DNA from: Diphasiastrum complanatum
Taxonomy: Eukaryota; Streptophyta; Lycopodiopsida; Lycopodiales; Lycopodiaceae
Length of the DNA stretch: 64,000 nucleotides
Assembly (NCBI GenBank): GCA_029204225.1
Contig: MU832140.1
Location: 21,210 to 85,209 of the forward strand
Direction of reading: 5' to 3'
A program made the position numbers and the translations under genes. A model generated the notes under the pieces. That model did not search any database, was not told the DNA's origin, and was given only the letters and a program-made list of their open reading frames with translations. This document shows positions 10,343 to 20,257 of this stretch, piece after piece. Position 1 is the stretch's first letter. The number at the start of each line of letters is the position of its first letter.

Positions 10343-11968
10343 ATGACACCAGGACCGTTGGCTCACGCCCAACTGACATCCAAGGTACCCAACACACAAA
10401 CACACAAACCCAAATCCAAAGTATATACATGGGATGTGTATCCCGATGAAGTCTGGGATACAATCGACGACAATATGATAAGTGAGGCACCAACACCGCC
10501 CACTCAAAAACCACAAAAACCTCGGTTACAAAAACCTAAAGTTATTGATACAAAATTAACCGAGCATCAAAAACAGATGTGTGAGAAGCTTAAACAGCCG
10601 ATCAAGCCCTTATCAAAAGGGATAGAAACCAAACAATCTGACCAAGCTTCTACATCCGGTAGTGAATCATCTCAGATGATTCCCAAAGTTCTCGAACCTT
10701 TTGTCGACCCACCTCTTGGTCTTCCACAGAAGTTCAAAGACTTTACACTGGATGACGTTGTTATCCAGTTACCACATCCACATCGGGAACCTACACCAAG
10801 TTCCAATTCCTTTGAAGGACCTTCTAAGACAATTCCACTAAACCTTAAAGATCCTGACGAGGAGATAGATCGAATAGTTCATGTTGGTGCACATTTGTCA
10901 TCAACCCAACTTTCTGATCTGGAAAATTTACTTCGCAAATACAAGGATGTATTTGCAAGGAATTATACAGAAATGAAAGAAATCCCACCTGAAATAGTCA
11001 TCCATAGGATTCCTTTAGAAGACAATGCTTAGCCTATTAGGGCTAAACCCTATCGATCTAACCTTGTCTATCGTGAGAGGGTCGACAAAGATATTAAGAA
11101 ATTGTTGGATGTTGGTTTCATTTATGAAGTTCAACATACTGATTGGGTATCACCCATTGTGGTTGTACCCAAGAAAAACGGCAAGCTTCGTATCTGTGTT
11201 GATCTCAAAAACCTTAATGCGGTTACGAAGAAAGACCATTTTCCCCTGTCTTTAACGACCCAAATCCTAGAGGAAATGGCAGGAGCTGAAGCTTTCAGCT
11301 TCTTGGATGGATTTAGCGGATATTTCCTTGTTCAAATAGCCCCTGAAGATAAACATAAAACGGCCTTTGCAACAGAGAACATGGTTTATGCTTATAACAT
11401 TATGCCTTTTGGCTTATGCAACGTCCCTTCAACATTCCAAAGGGTCATGCAACTGGCCTTTCAAGATCTGTTACATCGAATCGTGGAGATTTATCTCGAC
11501 GATCTAGGTGTACATTCCTCCGCAGCTACGCACCTAGACGCCCTGGAGAAAATCTTCATTCATTGTCATAGATTTGGAATCTCACTAAATCCTGATAAAT
11601 GCCAAATATGGGTCACCCATGGGGTCGTACTCAAGCATATAATTTCAAAGGATGGTATTTCTACCGACCCGTCAAAAATCAAGGTTATAGTAGAAATGCC
11701 CTTACCTGCAACAGTGAAGGAAGTATATGTCTTCCTCGGTCATACAAATTATTATCGCATCTTTATAATCGACTATGCCGACAAGGCACGCCTCATTTAT
11801 TTAGTTGTGGTAGATCCTCGCTGGACCGAAGAAAGAATTAAGGCCTTTGAGGAGTTGAAAACAGCCCTCACCACGACTCCCATACTCCACTCACCAGATT
11901 ACATGAAAGATTTTCATGTGCATACTGACGCAAGTAAGTATGCAAAGACTTCTCAATACGTTTCTTGA
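10343..11968 (+). pseudogene. G2 reverse transcriptase
   Basis: Two frames that meet near 11030-11100 cover a linker (FTLDDVVIQLPHPHREP) and the RT domain. The recognisable blocks are VVVPKKNGKLRICVDLKNLN, DHFPLSL, AFSFLDGFSGYF, MPFGLCNVPSTFQRVMQ and the catalytic box IYLDDLGVHS (Y-x-D-D), followed by the GHTNYYR connection block. The YLDDLGVHS form is shared with G1. Frame breaks occur at the N-terminal linker and after TDASKYAKTSQYVS, where RNase H continues in another frame. Confidence 0.85.
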
Positions 11969-12400
11969 GCAGGCAATTGGTGCCTGCTGAAGTAAACTAT
12001 ACAACCACCGAGAGAGAAGCATTGGCGATGGTCTATGTTGTGCAACAACTAAGACATTATTTATTAGGCCAGACCTTTGCGTTCTACACAAACCATCAAG
12101 CCCTTCTATATACCGTTAATAAATCCTATAAACGGGACATATAGCTCGATGGCTGTTGATTTTAGAGAAATTTAATTTCCACGTAGTCGTTCAAAAAGGG
12201 ACCCAACATTTCATGGCGGACCACCTTTCCAAACTACCAAGTGCTGAAAAAGCAACTGCACCAGTAAACGATGATCTCGCTGATGCATGTCTTTTTCAGA
12301 TCGATGCTACACCCTTATGGGCTGAGGAGATCACTCAGTTCCTCACAACAGACAGACTCAAAGCAGGCATGAGTACGACTGCAAAATTTTTTTTTTTGCT
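11969..12400 (+). pseudogene. G2 RNase H and connection
   Basis: Across frames this stretch reads VNYTTTEREALAMVYVVQQL, then FAFYTNHQALLY, then HFMADHLSKL, the usual landmarks of gypsy RNase H. In G1 the second landmark is FYTDHQPLLY, so here the conserved Asp of the TDH motif is Asn and the enzyme should be inactive. An in-frame stop and a TAG near 12141 add to the damage. A run of ten T residues at 12388-12397 may be a slippage site of decay. Confidence 0.8.
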
Positions 12401-12423
12401 AAAAGCAGCGCCCTTTCAGTTAA

Positions 12424-14291
12424 TTGCGAGACAACTTTACAAAAGGGGTGTTGACGGTATCATTTGTCGATGTGCTTATGAATCTGAGATATGACCTATC
12501 ATATCTCAGGCTCATGAGAGCATTGGAGGTGGCCACTTTTCTGCTAAAGCCACAACAAAGATTATCCTTCGAGCAGGACTGTGGTGGCCATCTTTTGAAG
12601 GGCACGTTTGTTGTCATTAAAACGTGTGATGTTTGTCAACGAGCCAAAAAAAATACCAAAGCAGACTCCACACCATTGACTCCCATTATAGAAGGCGAAG
12701 CCTTCCATAAGTGGAGAATTGACTTTGTTGGACCAATCAGTCCAGCTGGAAAACATAACCAAGCTCGTTACATCCTCATAGCCACAGATTACGCCACTAA
12801 GTGGGTGGAGGCTCGAGCAACGAAGGACGCCAACGCAAAAACAGTCGTGCATTTTCTTTACGAAAACATTATTACACGTTTTGGCTGTCCCATCGAGCTA
12901 GTTAGTGATCGCGGCACGTATTTTTTAAATGCTATCATTGACAATCTCCTACGCCATTACCTTGTTGTTCATAGAAAAAGTACACCATACTACCCTAGAT
13001 GTAATGGCCAGGCTGAATCAACTAACAAGACGATATGTAAAATTTTGACCAAGATAGTTAAAACCAGTCAATCTGATTGGAATACAAAACTTTTCTCAGC
13101 TATTTGGGCTTACCGCACCACCCCGAAAAAAGCCACTGAGTGTAAAAATTACAGCAAATAAGGATCCTAAAACACTTGAAATGATGAGGGAAACAATAGA
13201 TTATGATTTCATAAGATTAGCACAAGTTGAACCATCAAAATCCATCAAAAATCTATGCTTGAACCTCACTAAATGGCCCAAATCCTTGAAGAAGGCTTCA
13301 CACGTGTGAAAGTACGGCCTCCCACAGTCTGAGTACTGTACACCAGACCTACATTCAATCCTATCATCATTAGTAATCACAAGTACTCAAACAATTATGA
13401 ACATAGAGAGCAATTGCACCATTATGAGAGAAAAAACATGAAATTGCTTGATTGATTTTGGTGAGATATCATCACCTATATATACATGATCCATCACGGT
13501 TTTGGGCAGGTATGAGTAGCCCTAAACCTATCCCTAATGCTAATTTTGGTGGATCTTTCATCCCTACCAAGTTAGGGTTGGAATCTTGGAGATCCCTCAA
13601 CAATGCAAAAATTACCAAAAATAGCTCCTATTTTTTCTCCCTTGTATCTAAGCATAATTTGGACTCATTCCAAAGGTTCTAACACTTAGGTCTACTTGAG
13701 AACATCCTTATGAATGGAATCCTATGCTATTTGGCACGTGTGACAAGCCACATCATGACCATCTAGCTATTTACAAGTCATATGACCAAAACTAGTCAAG
13801 CTAGAATTGTGAATTTTTAACACTGAGTGGGTTACCCCTTTCCACTTAGTATATGGTCAAGAGGCGGTAATGCCAGTAGAATTCTTATTCCCATCATTAC
13901 GAGTCATGGAAGCTTTTTCAACAGATCTTTGTGAAAAGCTACAATCGAACAACAACTCAAAACCAGGCTATTTACATTAACCTAGTTATGCGAGACAAGA
14001 CTTATATCTTACCACGCACAACTGGTTTACAAACGACGCCAAAAGGCTTGGCATGATCGTCACCTACACAATAAAGATCTACATATAGGTGACCAGGTGT
14101 TTCTTTATACATCCAAGAAACACCCCAGCAAATTGAAATTCAGAAGTGAGGGGTCGTATGTTATTAATAAAGTCTTTCCTACTGGTGCAGTCCAGTTGCA
14201 AACACTTGACAGAATCCTCCTAGACACTGTCGTAAACGGTGGTCGTCTAAGGCGGTATTACAAAGAGTTGTTTTTTGTTGACCCAATTTAA
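12424..14291 (+). pseudogene. G2 integrase, split by a solo LTR
   Basis: The frame 12424-13161 holds the end of the HHCC zinc domain (TCDVCQRAKK) and the core: first Asp in WRIDFVGP, second in LVSDRGTYF, Glu in GQAESTNK. It stops at IWAYRTTPKKATE, where a 682-bp solo LTR intervenes (13141-13822). Homology resumes at 13823 with FHLVYGQEAVMPVEFLF and ends near 14291 with the C-terminal DNA-binding part (SEGSYVINKVFP, GGRLRRYYKELF). No chromodomain follows. Removing the LTR and one target-site copy brings the two halves back into the same frame, which confirms the insertion came later. Confidence 0.85.
13141..13822 (-). repeat. Solo LTR inside G2 integrase, 5-bp target duplication
   Basis: The insert begins TGTAAAAATTACA and ends with the near-complement TGAATTTTTAACA, so it has TG...CA ends and short inverted termini. 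CTGAG flanks it on both sides (13136-13140 and 13823-13827), the 5-bp duplication made by LTR-element integrase. There is no internal coding sequence. It carries a perfect palindrome TTCACACGTGTGAA at 13297-13310. Parts resemble the DNA beside copia C2 near 19160 (ATCCTA then TTTGGCACGTGTGA), hinting at the same copia family. Orientation is inferred from that and is uncertain. Confidence 0.8.
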
Positions 14292-14685
14292 CATCTTTTT
14301 CCTAGTATATATTTTACATTTTTTATTCTTTCTTTCTATTTTTCTTATGTTCTTGCTTGTAGTTCTAGTTTTGCATGCCTATTTTTCACCTCATTCCTTG
14401 TTTATACTTCATACCATTACTTATGTACTTTCTATGCATTCTCTTCTTCTTGTACATACTCATGGGTCATGGATGTTCTAGATCAACAAATGATAGGCTA
14501 CACCATCGGAAATGATTCTCACACTGTAGCCACCTCATCTCTATCTAACTAGTATCTCAGGCATACAAAGCATTCCTAGGGATACACTCTATTCATAAGA
14601 ACTTCTACTCTAGGCCACAGTCATATTTTCCCCTTGAAGTTCTTCACTTGCATCACACGGATCCATTCCTTCATATTGGGATTTT

Positions 14686-14950
14686 GTCAAATCTCAACCG
14701 ACGGGATCCATTCAAATCTCAACCGACGAGATCCGCTCAAATCTCAACCGATGGGATTTTGTCAAATCTCAACCGATGGGATCCACTCAAATCTCAACCG
14801 ACGGAATCCGCTCAAATCTCGACCGACGGGATTCGCTCAGATCTGAACTGATGGATTTTTATCAGATCTCGACCGACGTGACTCTCTCAGATCTCGATTG
14901 ACGCGACTCCATCAAATCTCGACTGACGTTTCTCATTCAAAATCCAACAA
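14686..14950 (+). repeat. Second array of the 25-bp minisatellite
   Basis: About ten units of 25 bp share the core AATCTCAACCGACGGGAT, followed by CC(A/G)CTCA-type ends. The core is that of the array at 6010-6990, but here the units form one simple series without a higher-order pattern. It sits in the 3' untranslated part of G2. Because 25 is not a multiple of three, every frame is open, which explains the overlapping ORFs here. Confidence 0.9.
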
Positions 14951-15253
14951 ACAGACATGTCCCATCGCGTCCAAACCCAACCAACGACGTCCATAAATGC
15001 CATCACCTTGACGCCATGCGCACCTCATCGAAGTGCGAACTCTGGAGCTTTGTGGTGACGATCTACTGGCGATTTCTTGGCTCTCCTACACGATCCTGGC
15101 GCTCTCTCGTTCTGTGCATCAGTGGTTGCTTCCACACCATCTCCACCTAGTATCAGCCATCATAGTGTGTTTCCCATTGAGAGCGCCATCACAAACAGTC
15201 TCCAAACCTAATATCGCTAGTGGAGAACAAAGCATTTGAAACATTTTGCATGC

Positions 15254-15300
15254 TGAGGGGTAGTGTCATGATACCTAGATGCATAATACTTTGAATTTAA
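15254..15300 (+). other. G2 polypurine tract and start of 3' LTR
   Basis: TGAGGGGTAG (15254-15263) looks like a polypurine tract and is followed by TGTCATGATACC, a possible LTR start, about 970 bp after the integrase end. No second copy of this LTR start was found upstream of G2, so the LTR and its right end cannot be defined. Confidence 0.4.
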
Positions 15301-16042
15301 GCTTTGCTCTCATGGGATTGAATTACTAATTGACATGAAAGAAAAATCATCTTCATCTCTTGTTCGCTTTCCATTTGCTTGGAAATAGGATTTGAAGGTG
15401 GGTGTCCCAAATATTTTGGCATCATTGTCACACCATTATTTTCAGTTTTTTAGCATGTTTGTCATGCTTGAATGGATGTTAGTTTGCATTTAAAAATCTT
15501 GGTTTTGGCATAGTAGGGTTAGAATTAGATTTTTGGTGATTTTAGTTAGATTTTGATAATTTAAGTGATATTAATTGGAATTGTTACTTGTAATCATTGC
15601 GAGTGAGGAGTAGGGCTTTGGATATAGTCCATCAGCGCTAAGATCCACTTGAAACCAAAAAAAATAGACAAATACCAAAGAATATACTCTTCTACAAATT
15701 GGTAGATAAAAATGGAAAAAGCATTATTAGAGTCTAATAACTTTCACCCTTGTAGATCTTGCATGTGTCCATTTCACTTTGTGCATGCCTTGCATGTCAC
15801 TATGGATCACTTACAATAAATGCATGTGATATGCCACGAGTTTCTACAAGCATATTATTGCTATTTCTAAGTCTACAATCTATATGCAAGTTGTAATCAA
15901 CCAACTAGATATGAAAAATCCATATAGCTCAAATTTGACATTTACATTTATGAAATAACATACTTGCATAGTACAAAGTTTGTAGCAAGCCTAAAGTCAA
16001 GATAGATGATTTTTCAATTTTAACACAACTCCTAAAAAGAAT
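15301..16042. other. AT-rich DNA without recognised features
   Basis: No coding homology is seen. The first part may be the rest of the G2 3' LTR, and the last 400 bp is the 3' flank of copia C2. I could not find an LTR boundary for C2 here. Confidence 0.4.
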
Positions 16043-17062
16043 CTATGTTGACTTGAACATGGATCTTGGTATTACTCCAAGGTTGGCTCTATGCTTGATG
16101 AAGGAATTCTTGCTCAAAGGTTTGGTGAGCAAATCTGCAATACAAGATGATGTGTCGATGTGCTTTAAGTAGGTTTCCCCTCCAATGAGCTTCTCTATCA
16201 TGAAGTGATGTGCAACCTCGATGTGTTTGCTCCTTGCATGGAATATCAGATTGTTGGCAAGGGCTTGGGCTGAAATATTGTCACACATGATCATAGGTAG
16301 ATGATCCTCCATGATTATCTTTAGCTCCACTAGCAACCTCTTGATCCAAAGCACTTCCTTTGTTGTAGTAGTGTGAGTGCCTTATACTCAACTTCACAAG
16401 ATAGAGTGATACAGTATCTTGCTTTTTGGAAAGCCAAGATATCAAGTTTCCTCCAAGATATATGACATAAGCACTTGTAGATTTTCGATCTGCTCTATCA
16501 CTTGCAAAATCCGAGTCAGAATAGCCAACTATAGAAAGATCTTCACTTTTATACAATAAACCTAAGCACTCTCTTGGCCATTTTCCAATGATGAATAGTA
16601 GGATGTGCATAGCTTGGCTCAACTTATGAACACTAAAACTTATATCGGGCCTAGTTATTGTGAGCCAAATTAAGGAGCCTATAAGACTCCTAAAAAGAGT
16701 GATGTCCACGAAGGATCTTTCATCACCTTTTACAATTTGCTCCATAGGAGTTTCTATACTCTTACAATATAGCATATTGAACTTTTTAACATTGAAAGGG
16801 CATACTTGGATTGACATACAAAAGCTTTATCATTAAGAAAGTCAATCTCTAATCCTAATATGTAGTGAATTTTTCCAAGATCTTGCATCTTGAACTCTTT
16901 TCCAAGTGCAACCTTGGTCTCCTCAACTCTAAGGTGATCTACCTTAGGTTTCTTCTTAAACAAGACTTCATATGGTGATTTTCTAGCAAGTACATTGTGA
17001 GGTAATCTATTGCACAAACAGTTTGCACAATTAATTGCTTCTCCCCAATATTCAATAGGCAA
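16043..17062 (-). pseudogene. Copia C2: RT remnant and RNase H
   Basis: On the minus strand the end of integrase (PIEYWGEAINCANC, SPYEVLF, HLRV) is joined directly to the last part of RT (LGKIHYILGLEI). The whole RT palm with its catalytic YVDD box is therefore deleted. Copia landmarks then follow: FRSLIGSLIWLTITRPDI, GYSDSDFASDRADRKSTS, LISWLSKKQDTVSL, and ARSKHIEVAHHFMIEKL with DLLTKPLSK. These define the RNase H and C-terminal part. At least two frame changes are present (around 16340 and 16790). Confidence 0.85.
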
Positions 17063-17617
17063 AGAAGCTTCAATTTGGATTGCTTTAGCACATTCACATA
17101 AAGATCAATTTTTCCTCTCAGCAACTCCATTTTGAGATGGAGAATAAGCACAAGAAAACTCTCTCTTTATTCCTTCACCTTCACAATATTCATAAAACTT
17201 GTTGGAGATGTATTCACCTCCTCCATCACATCTTAAAGCTTTAACTTTGAAAGAAAACTGTTTCTCAACATAAGCTTTGAAGATTAGGAAGTGATCAAAT
17301 ACCATAGCTTTTGAGGAAAGTAGATACAACCAAGTATATCTTGTAAAGTCATCAATAAAGGTGACAAAACATGTTGCACCCCCAATACTTTTAGAAGAAG
17401 AAAAATGAACATCCGAGTGTATAAGCTCCAAAGGATGAGTAGTCTTAATAAAAGACTTTTGATATGGATTTCTACGTGATTTTGCAATAGCAATAGCACA
17501 AGCCTCACAAGGCTTGAAATCTTTGAAAAGTGATCTTGGAAGGCCAATAGCCTTATCTTTCTTGATCATAGAAGACATAGACTTAAAGTTAGGATGCCCC
17601 AATCTTCTATGCCACAA
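17063..17617 (-). pseudogene. Copia C2: GAG-pre-integrase and integrase core
   Basis: The frame starts MWHRRLGHPNFKSMSS, the GAG-pre-integrase marker, with C-x2-C-type residues FKPCEAC. The integrase catalytic residues are then seen in LIHSDVHF (Asp), LRCDGGGEYISN (Asp) and NGVAERKN (Glu). The order GAG, PR, INT, RT, RNH is that of Ty1/copia. A frame change at about 17105 separates it from the next part and another near 17627 from protease. Confidence 0.9.
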
Positions 17618-17624
17618 CTCCTCC

Positions 17625-18938
17625 TTAGATAAAAGAGCAACTTAAAGAGTTCAACTTAAAAATTTCACCATATTTAGATCCATTAGCTAGGACCTCATCA
17701 TTTTTCTTGATAAAGCAAGTATTGGAATTGAACTTTACATCACAACCACTATCAAGCAACTTTCCAACACTAATCAAGTTCTTTGTAAGTTTAGGAATAA
17801 AAAGAACATTGGAAAGTGAAAGAACTTTAGAAGAAGCAATTTTCAATGGAATGTTGCCAATTCTTTCAATAGAGCACTCATGATCATTTGCAGTATAAAT
17901 AGATCTCTTAAGTTCTTTGTAAGGTACAATTGAGTCAAAAGACTCTTTTGAACAGCACATATGTGAAGAAGCTCCACTATCTATATACCAAGCTCCATCT
18001 TTCTTGAAAGGTGATGAAGAAAAACTCGACACCATGAGTGATCCTTCTCCATCACTTGCAACAAAATCTTCTTCAATCTCTTTGGAGAGATTTGCTTGCT
18101 TGAGTTGGTTTTTCTTCTTGAAGCAATTGGAGGCATAGTGCCCCTTCTTGCCACAAAAGAAACACTTGACTTTTTTCTTCTTGGTCTTTGAAGTAGAAGG
18201 ATGAGATGAGTCATCCTCTTCACCATCTTTGTCTCGATCCTTGGCTTTGTCTTTGTTGTATGCTTGAGAAAACTGGTTCTTGCTTATTCCTTTATGCTTG
18301 CCTTTGACAAAGAGGGCTTTGTCACTTCCAACATGCTCGAGTTTGTTCATTCTAGAAAGTTTATAACTTTGCCGAGCTTCTTCAGAGATGAGAATTCCTT
18401 GGAGAGTTTCTAAATTAGGCAACTCCTCCTTAATGGCAAAGGATTGAACAAGATTATCATAGTCATCTTTCAAGCCATTTAGAATGACTTGAACTAGCTC
18501 ATCTTGGTTTATTGTAACACCAACACAAGAAAGCTCCCTACAAAGATCTTTTACTCTCAAAACATAGTTTGATGCATTCTCCTCACTTCTTTGAAAGCTT
18601 TGAAAAATCTGATTCCTAAGAGTGAATATTTTAGAAGTATCTTTTGCTTCATAGATGAACTTAAGTGCATCCCAAGCATCTTTAGCTATGGTGCAAGATC
18701 CTATCTCTCTTAGAATTTTTTTAGATACATTCATCTTAATGAAATGTGGAGCCATTCTAGCTCTCTTCTTGTACTTTGGTATTTCAAGTTGTGCTTGAGA
18801 CTCCTCCTCGATACCAAGCACTATGTCCATAATATCCTAGAGTATCAAAATAGACTCCATTCTAACCTTCCAAATTGAGTAATTAGAGGTACTTAGTCTT
18901 TCACCTGCTTCTAGGAGATATCCGCCCACATATGCCAT
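17625..18938 (-). pseudogene. Copia C2: gag and protease
   Basis: Gag starts with ATG at 18938 (MAYVGGYLLEAGERLSTSNY), and SNYSIWKVRMESIL is the typical copia gag N-terminus. One stop at about 18840 interrupts it, after which 401 codons are open. They contain the UBN2-type gag helices (AKDAWDALKFIYEA, FQSFQRSEENASNYVLRV), a canonical zinc knuckle CFFCGKKGHYASNC, and the protease site WYIDSGASSHMC. It ends at the frame change into GAG-pre-integrase. This is the best preserved copia coding block in the window. Confidence 0.9.
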
Positions 18939-19479
18939 AATGTGAAGACTTCTTAGTTATTGGACAATTATATGTTTGAGCTTGTTCCAATCAGACTTAA
19001 TGTTGCTGCTCTTTTTCACTATAGGTATTTTCAAGGATGTACTACCTTCCTATGTGAAAAACTTGCAACAGTATTTGAGATGGATCTCAAATATTTCACA
19101 AAACAAGATTATCTAGATCAGACACTCAAAATAAATTGAGGTACTTAGACAAGTCTGAATCCTACTTTTGGCACGTGTGAAATGCTTCAAAAGAAAACAC
19201 TAATGATACTCAGAAGGCTCAAAGGTATTCAATTAACATCAAACTTAGTCTTGATCTTCAGTTTCTAGTGTAGGATGCTCAAAACAATGGATTCAGAACA
19301 AACTGCAGCTATATTCAGAATAGATATTCAACTAGAGGACTCTCAGACAAGACACCTAACGAAGTTTGGACAGGCTCCAAACCTTCATCATCAAACCTCA
19401 AAGTATCCAGATGTATTGTGCGTAGATACCAAAGGAGATCATAAAGAAGCTAGACTCTCACAATATCAATTCTAGTTTC
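18939..19479 (-). other. 5' flank of copia C2, LTR-like remnant
   Basis: There is no gene. Around 19140-19190 the words ATCCTA and TTTGGCACGTGTGA match the solo LTR at 13141-13822 in the same orientation, so this may be the worn 5' LTR of C2. No primer binding site could be read between it and gag. Confidence 0.4.
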
Positions 19480-20207
19480 TGTAGTGGGTTTCTTTCCTTG
19501 CCTAACCTGAATCCAAGATCTAGTCAATCTAGCATTAAAGAGACGGAGTTAGTTGTCACACGGAGGTTCGTTCCCATGAGAGCGATAGTATAGTTCATAT
19601 TTCAACATGAATGGAAGATCTAACACTAACATCCATTAACACTACTTCCATTAGCCCTAAATCCACAACAATGATAGAAACTTACTCTTCTCTCTCTCCT
19701 TTTCTCTCTCACAAAAAGCATAAGAAATAGCAATCCAATAATGATCAAATCCAACAATCAGAAAATACAAAGGAAGCATGAGAAATGGAGGAAAAGAAAG
19801 GAAGAGCAAGGACATTCATTAATCCATTTCTAAAGAGAACCAATCTGCTTTATTGAAATGAGGAAATGAACATCAGGAGCAACTCGAGTTGGTCCCTTTT
19901 TATAGTAGAGAGGAGGACCCTGGTCTCTGAATTCTATTGGTCCACTCTTGCCTCTCCTTTTATTCAAATTTAAAAAAGTGTGAGAACCATCAAAATTGGA
20001 GGGAAACCCAACTTTATTCACTAACTTGACATTTAGGCCCTGCGACATTAAAAGTCCCGCAAAAAGACCTAAAGTCCTTTTATTAACATTCTAATTAATC
20101 AAATAACTATGTGATCATTGGGTTGGACTTACACACACAGGGTGCCAAATCCCTCTCACTTATTAACTAGGGTTAGGGTTGCCTTGGGATCCACAAACCC
20201 TCCAACA
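19480..20207 (-). repeat. G1 3' LTR, copy 1
   Basis: This is the inverted counterpart of 109-852: forward TGTAGTGGG to CTCCAACA. A polypurine tract lies directly upstream on the minus strand, so this is a 3' LTR. It keeps the TATA box and poly(A) signal. A 72-codon frame common to this LTR and the one at 109 covers the promoter and is not regarded as a gene. Confidence 0.9.
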
Positions 20208-20219
20208 GTATCCCCCACC
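20208..20219 (-). other. G1 polypurine tract, copy 1
   Basis: On the minus strand GGTGGGGGATAC ends exactly at the LTR start TGTTGGAGGG. This would prime plus-strand DNA synthesis. The same tract lies at the same place in the copy at 49918. Confidence 0.8.
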
Positions 20220-20257
20220 AAAACTGGTGGCGGTCCCACAACACCTGCAATATGCAG

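Larger units (their letters stand above)
7981..15263 (+). mobile_element. Ty3/gypsy element G2, decayed
   Basis: Gag, protease, RT, RNase H and integrase follow in that order, which is the gypsy order, with a polypurine tract at the end. The RT and the TLDDVVI-x-LP-x-x-HREP stretch before it are clearly related to family G1, so both belong to one non-chromovirus lineage near the Athila/Tat group. Integrase ends without a chromodomain. Stops, frame changes and a solo LTR insertion make it inactive. The 25-bp minisatellite lies on both sides of the coding region. Confidence 0.85.

Noticed and set aside
13134-13829. Mutator-like transposon with a 9-bp duplication CACTGAGTG in G2 integrase
   Set aside because: The same bases are explained by TG...CA LTR ends plus a 5-bp CTGAG duplication. 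The insert resembles copia LTR DNA and lacks long terminal inverted repeats.
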